33,104 nucleotides of DNA from Chara braunii. Its lineage: Eukaryota; Streptophyta; Charophyceae; Charales; Characeae. Shown piece after piece: positions 10,112-19,515 of this stretch (positions within the stretch are counted from its first letter, which is position 1; every line of letters starts with the position of its first letter). The notes under the pieces were generated by a model. The model made no database searches, was not told where the DNA came from, and worked only from the letters and a program-made list of their open reading frames with translations. Location of the stretch: contig BFEA01000033.1 in the NCBI GenBank assembly GCA_003427395.1, positions 491,520 through 524,623 of the forward strand, written 5' to 3'. Position numbers and translations under genes: made by a program.

Positions 10112-10620
10112 ATACATAATATAATTCAAACCCTAAACCCTTGCATAAGCCCCGCCTTGACCCCGCCAAAACCCCGCATTCTTGCTCTACACACACCCCT
10201 GTACCCAGTGAAGCCCTTGCCTCTTGAACCCCCCCCTGTCTGATCCGCTCTTGCCTCTGCCTTGCCCCGTTCTCCCATCTGTCCTCCGCCACATCCTTGT
10301 CTCTCTTGTCCAAGTTCTCTATGTGGCCCCCGCGTGTCGCCGACGATAGTGGATCTAATGGCAAGCGCATGAGGACGATGGCATGCTACAGCTCAGTACG
10401 AGGAGATAAGACAGTTGATTGGCCACCATGCTGTTCCCTTTGGCTGGCGCCTTGGACTCGCAGACTTCTGGAGCAGCACCTCTGACATGGACATCAAGAT
10501 CAGTCTGCGACCTGCTATCCGGATCAGACCTCATCACCAGATCGTGTACCGGACGCAACCTGCTACCGGGACAATCAAGCTGAAGCCCTTGCCGTCTATA
10601 TCACAAAACTGTTCAAGACT
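10112..10620. other. Unassigned 3' flank of element 1, with telobox-like motif
   Basis: No gene is recognised. AAACCCTAAACCC at 10128-10140 equals almost two units of the plant-type telomere repeat and resembles a telobox promoter motif. The rest is C-rich at first and then of mixed composition. It may be element-1 3' untranslated or LTR DNA, but I see no second copy in the window to confirm this. Confidence 0.4.
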
Positions 10621-10624
10621 GCTT

Positions 10625-11452
10625 CCTCACCGCCCACCGAGCCAACTCCAAGCACCTACCCACCGAGGCACTCCAAGCACCTACCTACCGAGCCACTCCA
10701 AGCACTTACCCACCGNNNNNNNNNNNNNNNNNNNNNNNNNNNNNNNNNNNNNNNNNNNNNNNNNNNNNNNNNNNNNNNNNNNNNNNNNNNNNNNNNNNNN
10801 NNNNNNNNNNNNNNNNNNNNNNNNNNNNNNNNNNNNNNNNNNNNNNNNNNNNNNNNNNNNNNNNNNNNNNNNNNNNNNNNNNNNNNNNNNNNNNNNNNNN
10901 NNNNNNNNNNNNNNNNNNNNNNNNNNNNNNNNNNNNNNNNNNNNNNNNNNNNNNNNNNNNNNNNNNNNNNNNNNNNNNNNAAGCACCTGTACCGACGGAG
11001 CCACTCCAAGCACCTATACAGACAGAGGCACTCTAAGCACCTATACCGACCAAGGTACTCCAAGCACCTATACCGACTGAGTCACTCCAAGCACCTACCG
11101 ACCGAGCCACTCCAAACACTTACCGACCGAGCCACTCCAAGCACCTCGGGACCAAGCCACTCCAAGCAACGACCGACTGAGGCACTTCAAGCACCTATAC
11201 CGACTGAGGCACTCCAAGCAGCTATACCGACCAAGGCACTCCAAGCGCCGACTGACCGGGCCACTCCAAGCACCTACCGACCCAGCCACTCCAAGCACCT
11301 ACCGAATGAGCCACTTTAAGCACCTATACCTACCGATCCACTCCAAGCACCGATACCGACCGAGCCACTGCAAGCACCGACCGACAGAGCTACTCCAAGC
11401 ACCTACCGACCGAGCCACTCCAAGCACCTATCGAACGAGCCACTCCAAATAC
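10625..11452. repeat. Minisatellite with about 24-bp unit
   Basis: The repeat is built from variants of ACCGAGCCACTCCAAGCACCT, with unit lengths drifting around 20-24 bp (longer where CTATACC is included). The variation (CCGACTGAG, CCGACCAAG, ACAGAGGCA) suggests an old array with local homogenisation. The reading frames it creates are low-complexity by-products. The array is cut by a gap of unknown sequence, so its true copy number is unknown. Confidence 0.93.
10716..10980. other. Assembly gap (265 N)
   Basis: A run of N lies inside the minisatellite. The repeat is the same on both sides, so the gap almost certainly holds more of the same array. The stated length is only an estimate. Confidence 0.98.
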
Positions 11453-11453
11453 C

Positions 11454-11506
<53 letters not shown>

Positions 11507-11521
11507 ATCGATAGATAGATT
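11454..11521. repeat. (GATA)n microsatellite
   Basis: About 16 units of GATA, with one interruption (GATAAATC), follow the minisatellite directly. The array ends where homology to the family-3 LTR begins. Confidence 0.95.
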
Positions 11522-12380
11522 GCAATCAGACTCGTCTTATTCACACTTTTCATGTATGTAAACAGCAGCACAGCACACTGGCAACATGCGCCCACTCAGG
11601 ACTCGGAGATATGGCTTCCAGATACGAGTTCTCTTTCAACTGGCTATGGCGACTTAGCGCCCAAACAACTCACTGCTCACACAGTGGATCACCATGGATA
11701 TCCCACACACGTCACTCTGAACACTCACACACGTACACACACTCTTCCCACTAACTACAGTTATGGCAGCTATGACTGCCTCTAACCTATCGCTACGCTA
11801 ACTCCTCTTCTCGTGCCCACTGCGTCCTCCGGGCTCACTGCAGACCTCCTTGCACAAGTCGTTGTGGCAGCGCTTCCGCATGGCTGACGCAGGAATCAAT
11901 GAATGGCTGGGTGCTGCCTCTTGATTTATACTTCTGCAGGTCGTTGGTCTGACCCATTTCCCTTGCCCCAAGTGCACACAGTCCCGTGCGGTACTTGCTT
12001 GACTGACTGGGGAATGGGACTATTGACTCAGCAGGGTAGACTGCCCCCACTTGCCCACTTGCCTCACCACTTGACCACTTGCCTCTGCTTAAACGTGGGC
12101 AACTCACGAAAGGCCACTACTCGAACCTTCCGGAAGGCCGTAGACTTGGCCTTTCGTGACTGTAGCAGCTACGACTCTGACCCTTCTGGACTGTAGCAGC
12201 TACAACCTTGACCTTTCGAGAACACTACAACTACGGTGTGTAGACCTGACTAAGAGTCCTATCCGACAGGTCCACAAATCGAACCCATGCTACCTATGGA
12301 CCTCCAAGACCTTTCTCAAGACATGTTTTCGCTTTTGACACTTTGTTACAGACCTGAGACGTTGTTTTTCCAGACCCTTC
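11519..12380 (-). mobile_element. Family-3 LTR-like copy, reversed (solo or fragment)
   Basis: Read on the minus strand, this stretch matches the DNA downstream of the Gypsy fragment at 28005-28566. Shared blocks include TCAAGGTTGTAGCTGCTAC, a palindromic TTCCGGAAGG, GGAAGCGCTGCCACAACG versus GGAAGCGCTGCTACAGCG, and CGAGTCTGATTGCA at the end. It is diverged but collinear over several hundred bases. No polymerase of this family lies next to it on the minus strand, so it is probably a solo LTR or broken 3' end. It encodes nothing convincing. The boundaries are approximate. Confidence 0.7.
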
Positions 12381-12459
12381 AGACAACCCAACACTTGAGA
12401 ATTGAACAAACAATTTTTTTTTATTTTTTTTTTTCCCCTCTCAAACCTGGCAACCTATA
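12381..12459. repeat. T-rich low-complexity stretch
   Basis: It contains a T run with a single A (12414-12434) beside the family-3 LTR copy. No gene is visible. Confidence 0.6.
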
Positions 12460-12700
12460 GCCTTGTAGAACACCAATAGGACTACCCTGGTACTTGTAGA
12501 ACCTCAATGGGACTACCATGCTACCTGAACATTGCTACTCTCACCCTTGTAGACCCTCAACAAGATTACCCTGTTACTTGAGCATTGATTCCCTCATCCC
12601 TGTAGAACCTCAATAGTATTACCCTGTTACTTTAGCATTGATTCCCTCATCCCTGTAGAACCTCAATAGGATTACCCTGCTACTTGCATTACTCCTCTTT
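12460..12700. repeat. About 53-bp tandem repeat
   Basis: Four fuller units begin TGTAGAACCTCAATAGGATT or close variants, at 12495, 12549, 12601 and 12654. The spacings are 54, 52 and 53 bp, with a partial unit at 12464. The units also share TACCCTGTTACTTGAGCATT. The last two are the most alike, suggesting recent expansion at that end. Confidence 0.88.
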
Positions 12701-12779
12701 TCCTTTTCTGATCAGTGATCGGCCCCGTCTCGTCCTTCACAGTTGTTCGTTGGGTCTTCGGCGGCCGGGACGTTGCCTT

Positions 12780-12796
12780 CGAGAGGGAGGGGATAG
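12780..12796 (+). other. Purine-rich tract before LTR start (candidate PPT)
   Basis: A purine-rich string (GAGAGGGAGGGGATAG) ends just before TGTCACGG at 12797. This is the arrangement expected of a polypurine tract priming plus-strand DNA at the edge of a 3' LTR. I recognise no polymerase upstream, so the assignment rests on this short motif. Confidence 0.45.
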
Positions 12797-14634
12797 TGTC
12801 ACGGACTCAGCTAGGGCTCGATCCCTGGTCCGCGGGTTACCACCCGCCAGGCTGTATTTTTGAGTCTCTGATCTCCGATACCTGGTTGTTGGCGCCCATT
12901 CTCAAATCCCTCCTCTGGCACTTTCGGATTTTGATACTTGGCGCGTCTGGCGTCCAGGCCCAGACCTTCGATTTTCAGTGCAGCCCCGAGGCAAATTGCA
13001 GTTTTTCCCTCAAAATGAACTCGAGTCCGGTACTTAAGACCAAACTCAAGTTGAGTTCAGGGAGAGCAGGTTAACCGAGCACCCATTTTTCAGGCCCATT
13101 TATAAGAAAACCAGACGGTCATTTTAACAACACTTCACACCAATCTATAGAGTGCACTTCTTACGACCCCATCACAGAAAAAACCCCTAAAAAAAGCAAT
13201 TAAAAACATATAAAACAGCAAGCCAAAGGTGCATTTCCATGAAATTTGGCCCAAAAAAAACTCGACCAATTTCATAAATTTCAGAAATCTTAATAGCGCA
13301 AATTCTAAAACTCCAAATAACCCCAAATTTCATATACGGCAACCCTTTCAAAATGCATATATAGCAAAAACTTGAAATTCCAAAAAAACATGAAATTTGA
13401 GCCCCAAACCCACTTTATGTCTGCATCCGTTGAGTCGTGTCGAGTCCATGTCGAGTTGAGTGAGTGTGTGTGTGTGCTCTCACTCCCTCCCTCTCTCTCC
13501 CCGACCTCGTTGCTCTGCCTCAGCCCCGTCATAGGGGTCGTGGCCAGTCTCTAATGCTAGCCACCTTCGCATCTTCACGCCTAATTCCTTTCGCGGATGC
13601 CTCATTACCCAATTACAAGATTTTAGTGCGACCAAACTCTGTTCCCTCTGTAGGACCTCTACTTAGTGCCACCCAGGACTCACGAGGGTCCCTTGCCGAC
13701 CACTCACTTTGTAGGTCCTCTCAGCACTATATAGGACTGGCCCACCCTGCAGGCTGCAGGTAGTTCATAGGGACTTCCCAGGCACTTCACGTGCAGTTCA
13801 GGAGGTAGGAGGCAGTCTTCAGGATTTGGCAGCAGCACTCTGGAGTAGCGCTGCAGTTGTAGTAGTAGCGTTAGCAGTAGCCTTCAGCGTTGGGCGCTAG
13901 TAAGAGCTAGAGTAGTACTGGAAAGAGAGAGAGATTCGGCGGAGGCAAGGGAGACTTACCTGCAGCACCATAGCTCCAGCTTTGTCTTCGAGGTACCTGC
14001 AGCACAGCGCCATCTTCACAGGTTAGTACCTGGCACATGGGAGAGAGAGAGAGTTCTTATTCTTCCTCTTCTCAGTCCACCATCTCCCTCTCACCCTCTC
14101 GCTACCTGACTTCACTGCATCAGCAGACTACGAGAGAGCAAAATTGGTGACATTTGGATCTAGACTCGACATTGGGCTTCAGACATTTTGACGAGGGATT
14201 ATTTGGGACTTGTAACAAAGACTTGGTGTTGACAACATTCCCGTCTCCCCCCCCCTCTTCTTCGTCTGATTCCCTCCTCTTCGTTTGTGCATGATCTGGA
14301 CCTGGCGCATTCTTCCTGTTTGTAGCGCCAAGCCCCTTCACACTGTGTGATGAGGATGATGTATGTTTGGTGTGCGTTGCGACATTGATTGGGCTAGTCA
14401 TTGGTATTCTAGCATTCTGCTGCGTTGTCTTGCACTATGTGATAGAGGTCAGTCCCGGTCAGGTCAGGACTTATATCTAAGTCTTCCATTGCGCTACAAA
14501 GCACCATTTTTGTATGTATCAGGATGCACACTGCTTGTTGAGATTCCACTTGCACTCCATTGTCCATTCAGTCCTTTTTATCACATTGCGGATCCTTGGC
14601 TATTTATATACATCGCCCAACTGGGCAGGTAACA
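12797..14634 (+). mobile_element. 5' LTR of element 2 with unusual U3
   Basis: The last 900 bases or so (from about 13722) match the 3' LTR (21483-22388) closely and collinearly. The end is GGTAACA at 14628-14634, complementary to the TGTTAC that begins the 3' LTR. Upstream of 13722 the similarity stops abruptly. The candidate start TGTCACGG at 12797 is preceded by a purine-rich tract. This U3 therefore differs from that of the 3' LTR, although both keep the TATA region (CTATATAGG at 13727 here). The true left edge is uncertain. Non-coding; minor GT and CT repeats occur near 13460-13500. Confidence 0.7.
13727..13735 (+). promoter_or_regulatory. Candidate TATA box of element 2 5' LTR
   Basis: CTATATAGG lies at the point where the two element-2 LTRs start to match. 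In the 3' LTR the same spot reads with two Ns (21489-21493). Its position between U3 and the conserved R/U5 fits the LTR core promoter, with transcription expected roughly 25-35 bases downstream. Confidence 0.6.
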
Positions 14635-14636
14635 GT

Positions 14637-14655
14637 TGGTATTGGAACACCACAC
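14637..14655 (+). other. Candidate primer-binding site of element 2
   Basis: TGGTATTGGAACACCACAC follows the 5' LTR end by two bases. TGGTAT is the usual start of sites complementary to a tRNA 3' end ending in CCA, such as plant initiator Met tRNA (TGGTATCAGAGC). The match beyond six bases is poor, so the tRNA is unknown. Confidence 0.55.
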
Positions 14656-14659
14656 GTGA

Positions 14660-15420
14660 ATCAGGACAACCTGATCTAACACGTGTGTGGGGACTAATTA
14701 GTTGATTAGTCTTGATTGATGATTGATTGATTGATTAGAGCACACTAATTAGCACCCAAAATCATGATTTTGACCTCACTGCCGAAAATCATTTTTTTTT
14801 TTTTTTCTTGGATTTTGTTTTCCCGCTATTTCTGTTGTGGAAAATCGCAATAGCGCCTGAAATTTCTGTTTTCGTTTTTCTTCTGAAAATTCAAAATTTC
14901 GTCGTTGGAAATCCGGAATATCTTTTTTTCAAAAATTTCAATTTCCTTTTACAATTTCCCGTTATTTGGAAATTCGGAATATTTTTTTATTTTCGAAATT
15001 CGTTTTTTTTTAAAACGGTACGGGAAATCCCTCTTGCAGTTACCATTTTCCAAACTGCACGTACTCTCATCTAAGTAATTCGTACTAATTCTGAATAGTT
15101 TTTTATTTGCTTTTCGGAATTCTTTTTATTCGCAGTTCTATGATTTTCACTATCTGATAATCATTGGCAGTCTGAAAGTTCAAATTTTTTTTCTCATTGA
15201 CAATTTCGCACTTCAAGGGAGATTGGGAGACCTACTGAAATTGCAAAACTCGGGATTCTTATTTTCTCGAGTTTTTTTGCAAAGTTCAAACTTTTCTTTT
15301 TTTGATTAGTGGCTCCTTATCAGGGCGATTTATCCCACCCACCCCTCCCCACCTATGTTGTTGCCCCCTCTGGTCTTATCTTCTCTATTTGTCTCCGGGT
15401 ACCCCCTACTACGGCATTGG
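14660..15420 (+). other. AT-rich untranslated leader of element 2
   Basis: No gene is visible. A short GATT repeat (about 14712-14737) is followed by strongly T-rich DNA with TTTTCG/AAATTC words, like the region upstream of element-1 gag. After 15310 the composition changes to C-rich and leads into the 13-bp repeat. Confidence 0.6.
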
Positions 15421-15424
15421 TAAG

Positions 15425-15600
15425 TTGCCACGTGAGCAGACCACGTCAGCAGGCCACGTCAGCAGACCACGTCAGCAGGCCATGTCAGCAGACCACGTCT
15501 GCAGGGCACATCCGTAGGCCACGTCAGCACGCCACGTCAGCAGGACACGTCAGTCGACAGCAGTGCCACGACAGCAGCACGGATTGCCACGTCAACAGTC
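15425..15600 (+). repeat. About 13-bp leader minisatellite (CCACGTCAGCAGG)
   Basis: Roughly ten imperfect units of CCACGTCAGCAGR lie just before the gag ATG of element 2. The degenerate 3' units (GACAGCAGTGCCACGACAGC) suggest decay at that edge. Each unit carries the ACGTCA/CACGTC core resembling plant bZIP binding sites, which may be coincidental. Confidence 0.88.
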
Positions 15601-15614
15601 CTCCGGCCTGATCT

Positions 15615-17131
15615 ATGCTCACGCGCTTACAAACAGCCGACATGGATCAGAAGCCCGGGGAAACGGCCGAGGCCTATCGGGCCCGGATGTCGGCTTTGTT
15701 TACCGAAGCCAAGAAACGGGCAGATGAGGTAGCAGCCACAGAGAAGAAGAAGGCAGAGGACGCCGAGGAGGCACGTCTGCTGGCAATCGAACAGCAGCGC
15801 CAACAAGATGAGGCAACAGCAAAGGCTGCCGATGAAGAACGAATTCAACGATGCGAGAAGATATTCAGCGGAGAGCGAGCTTTGCTCACAATGGCGGCGG
15901 ACTGGCGGGCCGAGGCCGAGAATGGTAAGGTGGAAGAGAGTGAAAGCAAGATCGCTCTACTCCTCTTCCATTTCATGGATCTCTTGGCAACGTGCATTGC
16001 ACAGCAGGAGGGCATCCACAGCCTCGACGACGCGTTGGCTCAACTCAACAGCCGCCTCCAGCAACTGGAGCAACGACCTGTCGCCGCCCCCGATGCCAGC
16101 TCCTCCAACACCTCCGATTGCCTCAATGCATTGGAGATCAACGTCGGCGCCCTCAAGGACGACACGCAGCTACAGCAAACCGCCACGCAACCACTGGAGC
16201 AGCGGATCTGTGCTGCCGCCGCCAACCCGAGTTTGGCACCGCGCTAGATGACTCCAAGGTTCGATGATCAGGAGATCTTCTGCGATTCGACGAAGACGGA
16301 CCCGATTCCGTGATTCCGCAAGTTCGAGCTCAAGTTGCAACTACACCATGTCAGCGAGGACAAGCATCACACGTACTTATACTCCCAGTCGGGGGGCGCG
16401 TGCCAAGCATGGTTGGGCAATCTCTTGTCCAAGTACGGGGTGGTAGCTGCCCACCAAGATCAGTTGGGATGATCTAAAGGCGGTGTGGCATAAGCGGTTC
16501 CAAGTCGAGCCGCCAGAGATCAAGGCAATGGACAAATTGATGACCTTTGAACAAGGCACGCTGCCAAGTGTTGATTGGATTGCCGAGTACCAACGCTTGA
16601 CATCCGTCCCAGACATTCAAACTTCAAGGCTGTCAAACACTACTTCATCTCGAGGTCGTGTCCAACGTTGGGCAATGCCTTGACTCACATTGAGGACACC
16701 CTGACGACAAGGGCAGAGCTCTTCGACAAGGCCACGCAGATCATTGTCACGAACAAGGAGGTCAAGAACCTCCACCGTTCATCTGCGACAGGCCCGAGCA
16801 AAGATCAGCATCGGCCGAGAGTGGTCGTGGTCGCAGTGGCAACGCCAACCGACCAATCTAGCGAGGCCGTGTCTGCCAATGCAGGGGACAGACTCGCAGT
16901 CGCCTGGGATGGTGGCCGCCCCGGCAGAGGCCGAGGACGTGGCAGATGAAGACAAACACCGCATCTATCCCCGGGCCCGACGCAGCAGCTCCAACCCCAT
17001 GGTCCCACTACGGTCTCTCCGAACAGGCATACAAGGCACGCACGAGATTCCGCTATTGTTTGTGGTGTAACAACGATCTCCACGAGAAAGGGGGATGCCC
17101 GCCGAAAGGCAAAGGCAAATCGGGAAACTGA
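15615..17131 (+). pseudogene. Element 2 gag, broken into several frames
   Basis: The first open part (15615-16247, 210 codons) is rich in Ala, Glu, Lys and Gln, with a long charged segment (AEAYRARM to DEERIQRCEK) that should form a coiled coil. It resembles a capsid N-terminal region. A second frame around 16483-16600 gives MWHKRFQVEPPEIKAMDKL and VDWIAEYQRL, the usual gag core. A third (about 16610-16800) gives FKAVKHYFISRSCPTLGNAL and LFDKATQII. At 16946-17131 a CX2CX4HX4C zinc knuckle (17057-17098) ends in a Lys/Gly-rich tail, the nucleocapsid. At least three frame changes and an early stop separate these parts. Protease begins in another frame that overlaps the knuckle end. Confidence 0.85.
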
Positions 17132-18024
17132 GCACCGCCGGGAGTAAATCGACGACACTCTCGACGCCTTCGGAACCGGTCGCTTCGCGGGTGACCGCCC
17201 TTTGTTCCGAGACACATGCGGAAGTCGATAGTCCTTTTGTATATTTTTATGAGGACTATGCTGCCCGGCTTGTTCCTACGCTGGGTACTCATGCTCAAGG
17301 GCAAGACGTGTGTGCGGCATCTTCCCCATCCGGCAGCAACAACTTATCATCTTCAAGTGGTTCTTCGCCGCATTCGGCGCGCGAGTTCAACATAAAGGTA
17401 TTGGACCCGCTCACGTCCGAGGATTTCGCATGGCTTCCTCTCCCAACCACGGGCCGTTTGCCGGGACCGCAATGCGCAGCATTATGCGCTCATCTTCACA
17501 CGTATCTATCCTTCCATGCACCACCAACTTCACCAACGGAGGACGAAGCTGCGGTGGGGGACATCCTTGCGTATGTTACGAAGGTGGCCCGCGAGTTTCG
17601 CAAGCAGCAGTACGATGACAACAACGCACCACTCCTCTATGTCCGCATCCAAGTTGGGCAAGCGTCTTGCAGTGCTTTGCTCGATAGCGACGCGTCTCGC
17701 ATAAGCCAAGCCTTTATGCAAAGGTTTGGCCTTGGCGCACAAGTTCAGAGGAAGGCAAACCAGGCGCCGATCAAGTTGGCGGACAGAAGGACGCAGCAAC
17801 TTATCGACCGCTACATCGAGGCCGTACCGGTGTATTTCGCACGTCATGAATGTGAACCGTTGACGTTCGACATTTTGGACACAGACTTCGATATTATTTT
17901 GGGAATGCCTTGGCTTGCAAGTGCGGATCACATGGTCAACTTCCACCGGCGGACTCTTACTGTTCGGGACGCCTTCGGCGCCGAAGTGTTGTGTACTATT
18001 CCTCTTCTGCACCCTTCGATCTGA
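17095..18024 (+). pseudogene. Element 2 protease region
   Basis: An open frame of 309 codons begins with a Ser-rich linker and contains a retropepsin-like domain: YVRIQVGQASCSALLDSDASRIS, then FDILDTDFDIILGMPWL. The active site reads D-S-D-A (17683-17694) where the family has D-S/T-G-A. The third residue is a Gly-to-Asp change explicable by one G-to-A transition, and it should abolish activity. A TGA at 18022-18024 cuts the frame from the RT, which follows in the same frame. Confidence 0.88.
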
Positions 18025-19515
18025 TGCCAAGTGGTGACGGCAAGGTCGTTTCGGGCTACTTGCGCTTACGAGCAGCCCGACGAGATAGACCTATGTTTTC
18101 TATGGACCGTCGAGGTAGCCGGCTCTTTACCCACGGACTTTTCTTCGGACCCCCGTGTGGTACGGTTGCTTGACGAGTTCGCCGACATCTTCGAGTCACT
18201 TATCGGCGTGGTGCCGGATTGGCCGATCTCTCACGAGATCATTCTTGAGGACGGTGTCGTGCCACCGAAAGGTTGCATTTATCGCATGAGTGAGGAGGAG
18301 CTTACGGTCCTCTGCGCGCAACTCGACGACGTGTTGGACAAGGGCTGGATCCGCCCTAGTAGCTCCTCATATGGAGCACCAGTTCTCTTCGTACGGAAGA
18401 AGAACAAGGATCTACGATTGTGCATCGACTACTGCAAGCTCAACGCGCAAACCATGAAGACTGTGGGGCCTCTTCCTCGTATCGACAATCTTCTTGGGTG
18501 GCGCGAAGTATTTTTCTAAGTTGGATTTAAAGTCGGGATATCATCAGATTTCGATCCGGCGAACAATTGCTACAAATCTCCGTTCAAAACGCGGTACGGG
18601 CATTTTGAGTGGGTGGTCATGCCTTTTTGCCTCACTAATGCCCCGACGACCTTTCAAGCGGCAATGACCAACGATTTTCGTGCAATGTTGGACCGGTTCG
18701 TGCTGGTCTACTTAGACGACATTCTCGTCTATAGCCGGACATTGGAGGATCATCTTGAGCACCTTCGACGAGTGTTGGAGACGCTCCGCCGCACCAAGTA
18801 CAAAGCCAACCGCGACAATTGCGAATTTGTCCGGTAAGAGGTGGAATACTTGGGCCATTTTGTCACACCGGAGGGCATCAGTCCGTTGTCGGACAAGATT
18901 CAAGCCATCCAAGAGTGGTCGGAGCCGCCGAACGTCACGGATGTCCGTTCGTTCCTCGGCCTTGCCGGCTACTACCAACGTTTTATCAAGGGATACTCGA
19001 AGATCGCGGCCCACTGGACCAAGCTTCAATGCGAGGATCGGCCGTTTGACTTCGAAGAGGATGCGCGCGAATCATTTTTGGCTCTCGAAGCCGCACTATT
19101 ATCTGCGGAGGTCTTGCGCGTATACGACCCGCTATTGCCAACGCGCGTTACTATGGATGCGTCCGGCTATGGCATTGGTGTCGTCCTCGAGCAACACGAT
19201 GTTGTGGACTGGCACCCGGTCGAGTACTTCAGCAAGAAAGTGCCCGTCGTGCTCTCCATTGATGATGCAGGCAAGAAGGAGCTCCTAGCCTTCGTCCACG
19301 CGCTCAAACGATGGCGGCATTTCCTCCTTGGTCGAAGTCAATTCCGATGGGTAACGGACAACAATCCGTTGGTCTTCTACAAGGTCCAAAACACCGACAA
19401 TAGCACCATCGCCCGTTGGATGGCCTTCATCGACCAATTCGACTTCTTTCCCAATCACATTTCGGGGAAGTCTAACCGTTTTGTGGATNCTCTTTCACGG
19501 CGTCCGGATCATTGT
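18025..19515 (+). pseudogene. Element 2 reverse transcriptase and RNase H
   Basis: The RT starts with [11 protein letters not shown] and shows [64 protein letters not shown] and YLDD at 18709-18720. Between about 18494 and 18562 the frame is off by one, so the conserved KLDLKSGYHQI block is found only in the neighbouring frame; an extra G near 18497 and a later lost base would explain this. A TAA at 18835-18837 precedes VEYLGHFVTPEGI. RNase H follows (TMDASGYGIGVVLEQ, KKELLAFVHAL, TDNNPLV) and ends at the ADALSRRPD-type motif, where one N hides a residue (19489). The catalytic acids are retained. Confidence 0.92.

Noticed and set aside
10415-11080. 221-codon open frame across the gap
   Set aside because: Most of it is N, and the rest translates the minisatellite.
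11552-11785. Plus-strand 77-codon frame
   Set aside because: Lies in the reversed family-3 LTR; His/Thr-rich from CA repeats; not shared in sense with the other copies.
12715-13074. 119-codon plus-strand frame spanning the candidate PPT and LTR start
   Set aside because: The frame runs through the LTR start and has no recognised domain. At most the first 25 codons could be the end of a lost polymerase.
14120-14401. Minus-strand frame repeated at 21883-22074, which could be taken for a conserved gene
   Set aside because: The similarity exists because both lie in the duplicated LTR. The reading is antisense to the element, differs in length between copies and lacks any motif.
15425-15600. CRISPR-like repeat pattern
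   Set aside because: There are no unique spacers of constant length. Units are directly adjacent minisatellite repeats in a eukaryotic retroelement leader.
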